64,000 bases of DNA from Theobroma cacao (lineage: Eukaryota; Streptophyta; Magnoliopsida; Malvales; Malvaceae), in contig NC_030856.1 in NCBI RefSeq assembly GCF_000208745.1, positions 2,688,105 through 2,752,104 of the forward strand. The letters are read 5' to 3'. Within the stretch, counting starts at the first letter, position 1; each line of letters begins with the position of its first letter. Below, in pieces: positions 9,231 through 20,342 of the stretch. A model generated the notes under the pieces. That model ran no database searches and had not been told where the DNA came from. It was given only the letters and a program-made list of their open reading frames with translations. The position numbers and the translations under genes were made by a program.

Positions 9231-12200
9231 TGATCATAGCATATAGGTAATCACATTTTTCTTCACCTCTATTTATATTTTTTCCCTTTACTTAATAATT
9301 CCTTTTTTTTTCTCTCCTTGGATTTGGATGATTCGTAATTTGTTCTATGCATGTAATCCAAGTCGACTATGCAAAAGTGAATTTAATCCATTCTCTGCTA
9401 CTTCTTTCTAACTGGACTAACAATATTGATTTCTTTTTTCTTTCCTTACTTTGAATTTTTTTTTTGTTAAGTTAAATATTACTAATGTGAAATGTGACCA
9501 AAACTGGATGTCAAAAGTCTGCCCGTATGTCACAGCAATTGGGAACTTTTTCCTTGTTTCAATCTCTCATTCTTCAATTATAATCCTAAATTTGAAGCAT
9601 TTAGGATCTCACTAGCTCTTGATGGAACCCTTGTGCAGATAGCATATTTATAGTCAAAGCATTAAATTTTATACCCTTATATAGACAAATTTAAAAAAAT
9701 TATAGCAGTATGAATGTACTCAGTTAGCAAATTATTCTGATTTTTAACTTTGTTATATCTAAATGTCTCTTTGCACCTATTTCAATGATGTTAATCTGTG
9801 TTTGGAGGATATTGTTTAAGTTGACCAAAAGTTTAGGTTTTCTGTAAAAGGTTGTCAAAAGCTTTTTGTGCAGTGTTGATGTAATTAATTGTTCAGTTAT
9901 CTTATCAGTAGAGTTACAATGCCAAAGAGAGTCTTTAACTGATTAGATTATAGACTTTTGATCTGACAATATCAATAAAATCAAAACTTTCCAAAGAAAA
10001 AAAAAAACATAAGCATAAAATGGGGTTATGGATAGATTATTGTCAGTTGTTTCACTTCCCCTGTTTTTATGCATTGATCATTGCAAAATCATCTCTTATG
10101 CAATGAGGCAACATTGGATGTTTGTGTCATATCTTTACTGAAGCAAAACCAAAATTTAATGTGAACATTCGTAACCATATTTTTCTTCGCCTATGTTATA
10201 TTTTCTCCCTTTATCTGATAATTCCTTCTTTTTTTTTATTTTTCTTCTTGGATTTGAATGATTCATACTTTGTTCTATGCATGTAATCCAAGTTGGTACA
10301 TTGATTCGCCTATAATTTGTACAGATAGCATACTTGTTGTGAAAGCATTAAATTTTATACTCTTTTAACAGATAAACGTACTTATGTTACCTAATTATTC
10401 TGATTTTTCATTTTGTTATATCAATTCCTAACTTCTTCGGTTTAACATAAGTATAAAATGGAGTTATGGACAGATTATTGTCAGTTGTTTCACTTCCCCT
10501 GTTTTTATGCATTGATTAATGCAAATATCTCTTATACAATGAGGCAACATTGGATGTTTGTGTCGTATCTTTTCAGAAGTAAAACCAAAATTAAATGGAA
10601 AAGGATCGCAAGACGGATTGCTTCTATCACAGAGATTCTAAGTAATTGAAACACTGGTGAAATAAGCTGAGATGTGAGAGTGACTATCCCTGAAAATTTG
10701 CAGCTACAAGTTTGTTAGAGGGCCTATCTCCAGTCAAGACTCCTGAGCTGAAAGCTAGTAATAAGAGAAACTAATTTGAATGTCTGCTTGTACATTTCCT
10801 GCTGTATTTGTTGCGATGAGGAGATATTGCTATAGGTAATGTTTCTGCCTCTTCTTCTTGATGTAGGCACTTGCTTTTGTAAAGAATATATTAACATCAG
10901 TTCTTTCTTTTTTGTACGTGTTTAGAATGGGATGATTACATTTTTTCATTGTTTGAAGCAGGATGATTTTATCTTGCTAATGTCCTCCCAGAGCAGACTG
11001 TTGTTAATTTGAAACCAAGAGAAATTTCTATTGGTAAAATTTACCACTTATTTGGTTTGTTTTACCAATTTCATTTACTTTCTATAAGGAATCCGTTAAC
11101 ACCCAACTTCTTCTTTCTGCATGTCTTTGCTGGGATTATGGACTTTTTCTGATAGATTGAGAGAGTGCGTATTGATTTCAACTTACAAATGCCATTGTGA
11201 AGAACAGTGCTGCAATCCATGGATTGGAAGCTTTACTCTTAACAGCGTCATCACTGTCTATGTTACAGTTTGATGGAAATTCTATGTGAGTTAAATTTAC
11301 GTTGAGTATTTGAATTCAATAAAGGCTAGCTCATGAAAATAATTTAACAGGTTGACCTCTGGTGTACTTTTAGATTACAACGATTGCACAGCATGCGACT
11401 CTTTCACCTTTCCTTCCCAAGAAGTGAGCCTTGGTCTAACGAACTTGAATTTAAGGTAAATTAGCTTATCACTTATTGCTCTATATTATTTACTGTGCGT
11501 AGAATGTTGAATATTTTTTCGCTGCTATAACGTTATAAGATTTTCATTTTCCATAGAAAAATAAGAGGTGTCATGACTTGCTCACCAACTCCCTTTTGAG
11601 GCATTCTTGAAATGCAGGTATATTCATTAAGCATATCTATTGCAAAAGTGATGACTATATATTATAGTTTCTTTAGTTTTTATTCTTGATTTTTTGCATA
11701 TCTTTTTCCTCAATGCTTGCTTATAACAGTGGATTTTTAGACTAGTTATTTGTGAATGATGGCAAACAACACTTGCTAAGTAATGGCTTGAGCGATTGGG
11801 AGAATAGTCTGGAGCTGAGCTGGTTGTGATGTAGTCGAAAGGTTTAGGGCAATTAGAACTCAACAATTAGGGTTAGAATAGGGTTGATTGTGTTGGAACA
11901 ATAAAAAAGATAATTGGGTTTTCAAAGAAACCTCTTGAATAAATATTCAAAATAACAAAAGATGATAATCATAATCTTCTACTTAAGATACTTATTTATA
12001 ATAGTTAAGATAAATCTTAATCAAATAGTAATTCTAATCCTAAATAAAGACTTAAAGTACTAAAATTCTAATAAAGATAAGAAAAAGAATCCTCAATACT
12101 TTTGCATTGCTCTAACATTTAAGATTTTCGTTTTCCATAGAAAAAGAAGAGGTGCCAATGACTTGTTCGCCAACTCCCTTCCAGTCATTTTTGAAATGTA

Positions 12201-13513
12201 GGTATTCTCAAAGCAGTATCTATTGCATACATGATTCTATATGTTAAAGTTTCTTTACTTTCTGTTCTTATTTTTTTGCATATCTTGTCAATGCTTCTTT
12301 ATAAAAATGGTTTTTCTTGACTAGTTACCTGTGAATGGAGTCTCGCAACATTTGCTAATTAGTGGCTCAAGTGATTGGGAGAAGTGCCTGGAGAGCTAAG
12401 CTGGTTGGAAAACCCGTTTGCTTCTTTCAAAAATCAATGTCAATGGTTCCATCTTGGCGATTCTTGGAGGTTTTTGAGCAGTGGCTTCGATTCTAGTCTT
12501 TAGGGCTTTACTTAATTAACCCAAACTGTTAAAGAGGACCTAAATACAAAGGTTCTTTCATAATGGACATATGGAGAAGACTTTTGGGATACTATTCTAG
12601 GATTTACAATTTGCTAAATTTGGGTGCTGCAGCTACTGTAACCTCCTGCATCATAGTAAAATCTCTTTCACCCTTTGACTGTGGATGTAGGCTATTAAGT
12701 CGAACCACGTAATTTGTCGCGTGTTTTTTTATACTAAATTGTTCCCTTGCTAATTATGATCAAATTCAGTTTGGTTTCGCATTTATATTTTTTATTACAT
12801 TATCTATCAAAAGTATTGCTTTTTCGACAAGATGATGTTAGGGAGTTACCTTAAAATCTCGTCAATCCTCTCGCAATGACTATAGGTTAAGATAAATCAT
12901 GTAAATTTTTGTATTTTTGTTATACGTGATTATTTGCTTTGTTATTTACTATCAAATATGGATTGCTTCATTTCTGTATTTATAATTTTCATTATATTAT
13001 TACAAAAGATATTGATTTATCCCAAAGTGTATCAAGTGAAAATATAGCAAACCTTTCAATTTTAATTGATTAAGAAAAGTTATAAAATTGAAGTTACTCA
13101 TTTCCAAAATAGATTAATTTTTGGATAAATGTCACTACAACTTTGCAGATGGTGTTCATTAAAAATACTTTTTACTTAAAATTTTCCATTAGTCATCAAA
13201 ACACGAAAAGTAGATAGTACTCAATCACACGCTTAATTTATATGACTTGACATAAGGTATAAATCCATAAATAAAATTTCATATAAACAGTAATTTATTA
13301 GCACAGCAATGAAAACATATAAAAACAGTAATTCATCCTTCAAGCAAGATCAAATCCATCAATTTTTACAGATTCTAAATTTTCATGGATATAAGTTTTT
13401 GATGGAATAAAGGGCAAATCTCTGTTTGCTGTATTCAGATGTACTGGAAAATGAAAAGCATTACCTGCTGCTGCCTTGCTATGATTTTATTTCTACTGAA
13501 ACATGATGACCAG
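9231..13513 (+). other. 3' module of CNL-1: probable intron-bearing 3' UTR plus duplicated tail
   Basis: No coding gene is visible. A donor-like 'atatag|gtaatc' lies 16 nt after the stop (boundary 9246/9247). Further splice-like segments at 10704-10835 ('atttgcag|' to 'ctatag|gtaatg') and 10962-11033 ('gaagcag|' to 'attg|gtaaaat') recur downstream of the other CNLs. The tail is internally duplicated: the block at 9290-9660 ('gcatgtaatccaag', 'gcag|atagca') returns at 10200-10400. 12130-13200 is AT-rich module sequence shared with 22200-23350 and 46740-48100. Confidence 0.5.
11826..12110. repeat. Insertion in the CNL-1 3' module, possible LTR fragment
   Basis: The module reads through 'ggagctgagctggttg' and then departs from its counterparts at 22540, 40870 and 47060 for about 285 bp. 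The inserted AT-rich sequence has 'tattataaataag' on the minus strand and ends before 'gaatcctcaatact', where module sequence resumes. It could be a degraded LTR or other TE scrap. No termini or target duplication are clear. Confidence 0.3.
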
Positions 13514-13700
13514 CATTGATCTTCTGAATGGTAGTAACATGAGTTTTAAAGCCTTTGGCTAGGACATCATCATCAATGCCAGTGGCAAAAACAGTGGATG
13601 GAATACAAACTGTTCCAGCATTTTACACTGCCAAAGGCAGAAACAGCCATGGCAGGTTGATCAGAGCTAGGATTGTATTGGTAACAAACCAGTGCTTTCA
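13514..13700 (-). pseudogene. Germin-like protein C-terminal fragment, frameshifted
   Basis: On the minus strand it reads VCYQYNPSSDQPAMAVSAFG and is then thrown out of frame by one extra base ('gcattttacactgcc' against 'acatttgcactgcc' in the 48240 copy). It continues as the GLP ending around SIPxTVFATG. It covers the second half of the cupin barrel and lacks the upstream half. It sits at the 3' end of the CNL-1 module, pointing back toward it. Confidence 0.75.
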
Positions 13701-15229
13701 GAAACCAAATTAGAAATAAACTGAGAAGTCTCTTTATTGTTTGTGGTGCTTCTAAACTAGAGCAACTATTTCGGCGATGAAGAGAAATAATAGTGTCCTG
13801 TACTGTCACTGATTTAGGAGCAAACACGTAAGGTCAATTTTGCATTAGTTAAAATTTCATTTATTTAAAAGAAACAAGTGAAGCTCCGTGAAATTAAATG
13901 ATGTTTGGTCCCTTGTCTTGCACTTACGTCCATGCAAGTCCCATCCTCTTGCCGTAACACTTCCTGGAAAGCCAACCAGGGTCCTTAACAGAGCATCTGA
14001 CAGAGACTTGGTCAAAATACTTCTTCCTTGAGAATTCAGTCTCTATTAATGGTGGTAAGTGCCTTACTGTCAAACAACTAAAAGGTAAAAGTAGTGGACA
14101 TTTACGAAAATTTGTCCACGATGATTTAGCCAGGCAACAATGAGGTAGCTCATTACTCATTACTATAAGAAAATTTACCGAGTAATGCTTAATTGCAAAA
14201 GAATCAAAATAGGGATCTAATTGTTTGCCCTTAATGAAATAATAATAGTAATTTTTACTTACAATGAGAATCAAATGCTTTCCATGTAAATCAACAAAAT
14301 AGGTAAGAAATAAATACATAAAAATAATTGAAAAATGATAAAAATAAAGAGATCAATAATTCAAAAGTGCATCAATGATTTCATGTCCCATTTGGATAGG
14401 AGCACAACGAAAAATAAAATTAAAAGTGTTAACTTAATTTCATTTTGAATAATGGTAAATTTTGTTTAGGGTTCTTTTAAAAAAAAATTGTTTAGGGAAA
14501 AATAATGCTTCATTTAAGTAATTCAATTTCTTGAAAATCTTATGGAGAAGACATTATTATGTTTAAGGTCACAAACATAAAACCAATTTTACAGAATTAA
14601 AATTATCTTTAATGGAGTACCTCCCGTCCTTTATCTTTTTCTTTGAGAGAGAATTTAGTTAATAATACTTCTTCGATGACATTGCAATCTCCATTAATGG
14701 AGGTAATAATATTGTGTTCAATTCAATCATGAATAAAATATTATGCTTAATGAGGCTACAAATGACCAAAGGTTTCCCCATAACAAGGAAAACACAATTG
14801 ACTGCACTTTCTTCAACATTTTTTAGCTTAGTTTTTCTCAATGCTGGTCATTTTTTTAATTGAAATTATAAAAACCAGGACAACAAGAACAAAAAAGAGA
14901 ACAAGGAAAACCAAGACACAAGCCAAGATGATCACTACATTTGGTTTTCTGCAACTTATCTTTGCCTACAAAACATCATGGAGGCAGAACCAAATAAAGA
15001 TATGAATTATTGGAATAGAAACAGTTCATCAATTGCCTACATTTGGAAATTGAAGGCAGGCAGAGTCCTTAACAGAACATCTGAGAGAGAATCAGTCAAA
15101 GTTTATTAATTTTCTATACCTACTCTTGTCCTATTGTAGCTGGTTATTATCAAAGAAAATAGAATAAAATTAGTGCGGACACTCACATGGGACGACTTTG
15201 ACCCAACTTGCCAATGTTTTCCCATTTTT
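13701..15229. other. Intergenic region between GLP relic and CNL-2 leader
   Basis: No gene is visible. It contains the 'gcaagtcccatcctcttgc' block (13933) also fused to the CNL stub, then the block at 14160-14870 that is repeated almost unchanged at 23670-24350 ('aattgtttgcccttaatgaa'). The approach to the leader starts at 15100 with 'tcctattgtagctggtta'. Confidence 0.55.
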
Positions 15230-15525
15230 CTTCCTAGAGTTCCCATTTACGCATCTTCTTCTATCTCTCCACTATCCCCAGAGTTTGTTTGATTTCTGCC
15301 TTGCTCTTCTTTGAACTCAACAAAACCTACTCTTCCATTTTATTTTCCTTCATTTTCCCACAGTTCTTTTAGCTCAAAGAAGAAAAGCATCTCCGTTCTT
15401 TAACACTGCCAAAAAAAAAAAAAAAAAGAGAACTGTTTTGTTTGATCCTTGTTAACTACTTTTCCTTTTCTTAATTCTGGTTTCCGGATCTCTGGAGTTG
15501 GTGAAGTAATTTCATCTCAATTAAG
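15230..15525 (+). other. 5' leader exon 1 of CNL-2
   Basis: Conserved pyrimidine-rich leader with an A-tract at about 15411-15427, ending 'ctcaattaag|gtaagttt'. The donor is intact. Confidence 0.6.
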
Positions 15526-15957
15526 GTAAGTTTCAATAAAAAATATTAGATTCTCCATATTTAATTTTTTTATGTGCTCAATTTCTCTTATCATTTTTGA
15601 ATTTCACTTCTTATTTTTTAAATTGGAAAATAAAATTAATTAATTTGTACTTTACTTCTTTTCTTCTTAATCCAATGAATATTTAATAATATACTATGTG
15701 TCGCATTTTCATATGAAATAGTTTTAATATTATGACTTTAAAATATGTAAACTATATGAATAAACATATACGGGAATTTCATTCTAAATTTTTTAATTAT
15801 TATAAATATTCATATATTTTTTTCATTTTTACAGACATTTATGGATATTTTGAGAAAGTATTTTACAGAATGATAATACTATGCTTTTACTTTAATATGA
15901 AAAAATATTTTTAATTAATATACACATGACGAGTGATAAGAATTTTTACATCTGCAG

Positions 15958-16020
15958 CTTTTTAATTTTCAAGTTGGTAGATCAACAATCCCTTCTCTTG
16001 TGATCCACATTTTCATAAAG
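15958..16020 (+). other. 5' leader exon 2 of CNL-2
   Basis: A 63-nt segment between acceptor 'catctgcag|' and donor 'cataaag|gtaaag', equivalent to 4430-4493. Confidence 0.6.
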
Positions 16021-16926
16021 GTAAAGTACTTTTGTAATTATTTTTTCTCTCTGTAAAACTGTTTATTTGTTAAAATTAAAATCAGAAAGATTTTTATTTT
16101 ATGAAAGTTTCAAGTGATCTTTAATCAAAATATACAACATGTTTTAATAATTTAAAATTTTAGAGTTTGAGATATTAATATTACTTTACTAGCAGTAGAA
16201 TTTTTTTATTAAAAAAAATAAAAGGTGAGGCCAACAGTTCCAAAAGACAAAAGATTTTGGGCCCTGGTCTTCCTCTACGGATTTGAAATTGAATAACAAA
16301 AAAAGATTTATATTTGATGTACCGATTCTAATAGTTTTTGTACATAGTCAGTTTATCAAATGATACTATATCATTAACAAACAAATATAAAAATTGGTAT
16401 AGTTTTTAAAATAAATATTAAAAAAATTTAATAACTAATGAAAGAAATATCATGGACGCAGAATCAAATAAAAATATGAATCAAATATCATTGCACGTGC
16501 CTACCAAAAATTTTAAAAAATATTCTTAAGCTTCCTTTCATCGTTTTTTTTTTTTTTTACTTTTTTTTACAACTAATTTTTTTATTTATTAATAAGTTAA
16601 GTGAGAAATAAATGATAGAAAAGTAAAATCATAATTAATTAAAAAATGAGTAAATGGCAAAGGTAAAAGAGTAAATAAATGGTAAAACTATATTAAAACT
16701 AAAAAGATCCATTTCATTATTTAGAATATTACTTTATCAAAAACTTATTTTGATTTATTCAAACATGCTACAGATATGAAAACTTATTTTGTTTTCATAA
16801 TTTAAGATTTTGGAGTTTAGATATTATAATATTACTTGTTACATACAGTAATTCTTGTTAACTAAATTTCACTGTCTCTTTCATTATCGTGTTACTTTGC
16901 TCGCATTTCACTGTTATCTGATTTAG
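16021..16926 (+). other. Leader intron 2 of CNL-2
   Basis: AT-rich intron ending 'tatctgatttag|', 26 nt before the CNL-2 ATG. It lacks the 'gccttgatcttctgaac' landmark seen in modules 0, 1 and 3. No gene is visible. Confidence 0.55.
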
Positions 16927-16952
16927 ATTCATTTCAACCAATTGGTAGATCC

Positions 16953-19900
16953 ATGGCGGAGTCAATTTTATATGGGGCGGTCAGTAACATCTTGTCCAAG
17001 TTCGTGTTAAATGCTGGGAAAGATCTTGGCTTGATTTTTGGGCTGAAAAAGGAGCTAGAGAAGCTTCAAGGGACTCTCAGCACCATAAACGCTGTCCTTC
17101 TTGATGCTGAGGAGAAGCAGGAGAGCAGCCATGCCATGAAGAACTGGATAAGTCGACTGGAAGACGTTGTATACGATGCAGACGACCTACTGGACGAATT
17201 CGACTATGCAATCCTCCGCCAGAAGGTGCTTGCTCGGAGACAGGTGCGCAAGTTCTTTTCATCCTCAAACCCTCTGGTATTTGGTCTTAAGATGGGTCCT
17301 AGAATTAAGGAGATTATAGAGAGGCTTGACTCAATTGCAGCTGATATTTCTAAGTTTAACTTGAGTCCGAGAGTTGCAACAGATATGAAAGCTAAGTATA
17401 CTAACAGGAAGACTGCCTCAAAGGTGAGACCAGAAATGATAGGGAGAGAGAAAGATAAAGAGCACGTTATAAAATCATTGCTTCAGAAGCATCATCATGG
17501 TGACAGCATCTCTAATATTGTTGCCATTGTTGGGTTTGGAGGTTTGGGAAAGACTACGCTCGCCCAGTCGGTTTATAACGATGTAGAAATAAAAAATCTC
17601 TTTAATCCACGAATATGGGTGTGTGTTTCTGAAGAATTTGATGTCTGTATAATTTTCAAGAAAATCTTGGAGTCGCTGGGAGATAGTAAAATAGATGACT
17701 TGGATCTAGATATTTACTTGAAGAGGCTTGAAGAAAATTTAAGAGGGAAGAGATATTTACTTGTGTTGGATGACGTATGGAATGAAAACAATTTAAAGTG
17801 GGATAATTTTTCAAAGCATCTAGTGTTTGGTGCTCCAGAAAGCAAAATTCTTGTGACAACTCGTAGTAAGAATGTTGCATCTATTATGGGGCTCAACAGT
17901 CCTCATGTTTTAAAAGGTCTCAATGAGGATCAATCTTGGACTTTGTTTGAGCAAGTGGCATTTGAAGGACAAGGCCAGATGGATCCAAAGCTTAAAGTAA
18001 TTGGAAAAGATGTTGCACAAAAATGCAAAGGAGTTCCTCTCGTTATCAAATGTCTAGGAGGTTTGATGAGACAAAATCCTAATGAAAGATACTGGTCGTT
18101 TGTCCAAGAAAATGAAATATGGAAGTTACTTAAAGAAGATGATGGTGTTATCCCGGTGTTAAAATTGAGTTACATTCACCTACCAAGTCATTTAAAACAA
18201 TGTTTTGCTTTTTGTTCAATTCTCCGAAAGGACTACAACATACCTAAAGACAGGTTGATCCTAATATGGCGAGCACAAGGTTACATTCAATCACAGATCA
18301 GAAATGAGAATATACAAGACATTGGTGATGAATACTTTAATGATTTATTGTCAAGGTCATTTTTTCAAGAAGAGGTGAAAGATGAGAATGGGAATATTAT
18401 TCGTTGTAAAATGCATGATCTTATCCATGATCTTGCATTATCAGTTGCAAAAAGTAGTTTTTCTTCAATGAAAGATGACAAAGAAAAACTTCCAAAAGGT
18501 GTCCGTCATGTGATATTAGAATGGGAACATACAAATATCCAAAAAGAAGTTTTCACACATTTGTCGAAAGTAAAAGGGATAAGGACTCTACATTTTCGGT
18601 CAGACATTTCAAGGGAATTATTCATTCGATGTGCAAATTTTTCAAAATTCAATTGTTTACGCATATTGAATTTGAGTTTCAGGAACTTTAGAATATTGCC
18701 AAACTCAATTGGTAAATTGAAGCACTTGAGATATCTTAATCTTTCTGGTAATTATGAGATGGAAGTGCTTCCAGAAGCAATAGCCAAATTGCACCATTTG
18801 CAAACTTTATTACTCTATTATTGCAGTAATCTTAAAAAGTTACCAAAGCATATACAACAATTGATTAGTTTGGAATATCTCGAGCTTGATCTTTGTGAAA
18901 AACTAACGTGCTTGCCAGAAGGGTTAAGGGAATTGACATCCCTACGAAGATTGGATAGATTTATTGTAAACACTGTTGAAAAGAGTTTCTCAACTGCAGC
19001 CACGTTGAATGAATTGAGAGACCTAAATGACCTTGAAAACCACTTGGGAATTGAAAACTTGGATATGGTGAGGAATGTGGAATTAGAATCAATGGAGGCA
19101 ATTTTAAGGGAGAAGAAACGGCTTCAGTCTTTGCGATTACAGTGGGGACCCAATATAAGGGGAGACAATAAAAAGAATGAGTTGTTGCTGGATAATCTTG
19201 AGCCACATCCAAATTTGAAGGAGCTCACTGTGTTCGGGTATGAAGGGGCAAGGTTTTCGACGTGGCTATCTTACTTGAATAATTTAATCAAACTTAAAAT
19301 AGAACATTGTTGGAGGGTTCAACACGTAGCAACATTGCCTCCCTTGGATCATCTTTCATCTCTCAAGTCTCTTACTCTTGATAATTTGCATCTTTTAAAA
19401 CACGTGGCGGATCATGATGGGAAGGAATATGACCGTTCTTTGCCAACAGCATCATTCTTCACATCGCTTAAGGAACTTAAGATCCGAAACTGTCCCAATC
19501 TCAAAGGATGGTGGAGGACAAAGAATGAGAACCAAGGTTCAACTGTTGAGCTGTCGTGGTTTCCTTGCCTTTCCAAGTTAGAAATCAAAAATTGCCCGAA
19601 CTTAACCAGCATGCCGTTGTTTCCATCTCTCGACCAAGATTTGACTTTGGAAGGTACTAGCATAAGGCCTTTGCAAGAAACATTGAAGATGAAGATGACC
19701 AAGGCTAGCATGACATCAGAAGGAGCATCATCATCATCATCAGAGATTACTTGTCTTTCTTACTCTTCAACTACCCTTCCTCTCTCCAATTTGAAGTGTC
19801 TGACTCTTATTGACATTAATGATCTAGAAGCTCTGCCAGAAGAGTTCCTACTCAATCTCACTTCTCTCAAAACGCTTAGCTTTTCTAATTGCCCTGAATT

Positions 19901-20342
19901 ACAGTACTTGCCAGAAGGGACGCATCAGCTTACCTCTTTACAAGAATTGTGTGTTAAAAATTGCCCCAATCTGAGGGCTTTGCCGGACTGGGTTCTTAAT
20001 CTCACTTCTCTCGAAACACTCGAAATTCAGAGTTGCTCTGAATTACATCACTTGCCAGAAGGGACTCATCGACCTACCTCTTTACAAGAATTACATGTTG
20101 GAGATTGCCTTAATTTAAAAGCTTTGCCAAATTGGATCCCTAATCTCACTTCCCTGAAAACAATTGACATACGGGGTTGTGATAAATTACAGTACCTGCC
20201 AGAAGGGATACAACACCTTACCTCCTTACGAAGTTTGTCAATCATCGGATGTCCCCAGTTATCGGAAAGATGTAAAAAGGAGACCGGAATCCACTGGCCT
20301 CACATTGCTCACATCCCTTATATTTATATTGAAGGCAATTGA
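16953..20342 (+). CDS. CNL-2: CC-NB-ARC-LRR disease resistance protein, RGA type
   Basis: Predicted cytoplasmic NLR immune receptor of 1129 residues in one coding exon. The Rx-N coiled coil has DVVYDADDLLDEFD at 71-84. NB-ARC motifs are canonical P-loop GFGGLGKTT (194-202), IWVCVSEEF (221-229), kinase-2 LLVLDDVW (269-276), ILVTTRS (299-305), GVPLV at the GLPL position (360-364), CFAFCSIL (417-424) and MHD (487-489). LRRs run from about 550 to 1110 and the end is WPHIAHIPYIYIEG. It carries a linker stretch FFSSSNPLVFGL after the coiled coil that CNL-1 and CNL-3 lack, placing it with the 54187 pseudogene and CNL-5 in a second subgroup. It has about one fewer double-LRR unit than CNL-1. No disabling change is seen. 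Confidence 0.95.
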   Translation: MAESILYGAVSNILSKFVLNAGKDLGLIFGLKKELEKLQGTLSTINAVLLDAEEKQESSHAMKNWISRLEDVVYDADDLLDEFDYAILRQKVLARRQVRKFFSSSNPLVFGLKMGPRIKEIIERLDSIAADISKFNLSPRVATDMKAKYTNRKTASKVRPEMIGREKDKEHVIKSLLQKHHHGDSISNIVAIVGFGGLGKTTLAQSVYNDVEIKNLFNPRIWVCVSEEFDVCIIFKKILESLGDSKIDDLDLDIYLKRLEENLRGKRYLLVLDDVWNENNLKWDNFSKHLVFGAPESKILVTTRSKNVASIMGLNSPHVLKGLNEDQSWTLFEQVAFEGQGQMDPKLKVIGKDVAQKCKGVPLVIKCLGGLMRQNPNERYWSFVQENEIWKLLKEDDGVIPVLKLSYIHLPSHLKQCFAFCSILRKDYNIPKDRLILIWRAQGYIQSQIRNENIQDIGDEYFNDLLSRSFFQEEVKDENGNIIRCKMHDLIHDLALSVAKSSFSSMKDDKEKLPKGVRHVILEWEHTNIQKEVFTHLSKVKGIRTLHFRSDISRELFIRCANFSKFNCLRILNLSFRNFRILPNSIGKLKHLRYLNLSGNYEMEVLPEAIAKLHHLQTLLLYYCSNLKKLPKHIQQLISLEYLELDLCEKLTCLPEGLRELTSLRRLDRFIVNTVEKSFSTAATLNELRDLNDLENHLGIENLDMVRNVELESMEAILREKKRLQSLRLQWGPNIRGDNKKNELLLDNLEPHPNLKELTVFGYEGARFSTWLSYLNNLIKLKIEHCWRVQHVATLPPLDHLSSLKSLTLDNLHLLKHVADHDGKEYDRSLPTASFFTSLKELKIRNCPNLKGWWRTKNENQGSTVELSWFPCLSKLEIKNCPNLTSMPLFPSLDQDLTLEGTSIRPLQETLKMKMTKASMTSEGASSSSSEITCLSYSSTTLPLSNLKCLTLIDINDLEALPEEFLLNLTSLKTLSFSNCPELQYLPEGTHQLTSLQELCVKNCPNLRALPDWVLNLTSLETLEIQSCSELHHLPEGTHRPTSLQELHVGDCLNLKALPNWIPNLTSLKTIDIRGCDKLQYLPEGIQHLTSLRSLSIIGCPQLSERCKKETGIHWPHIAHIPYIYIEGN
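17532..17553 (+). promoter_or_regulatory. Candidate miR482/2118-type target site, CNL-2 P-loop
   Basis: Equivalent of the 5976 site. It has one more mismatch by hand count ('tttgggaaaga' instead of 'tttaggaaaga'). Inference only. Confidence 0.3.
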
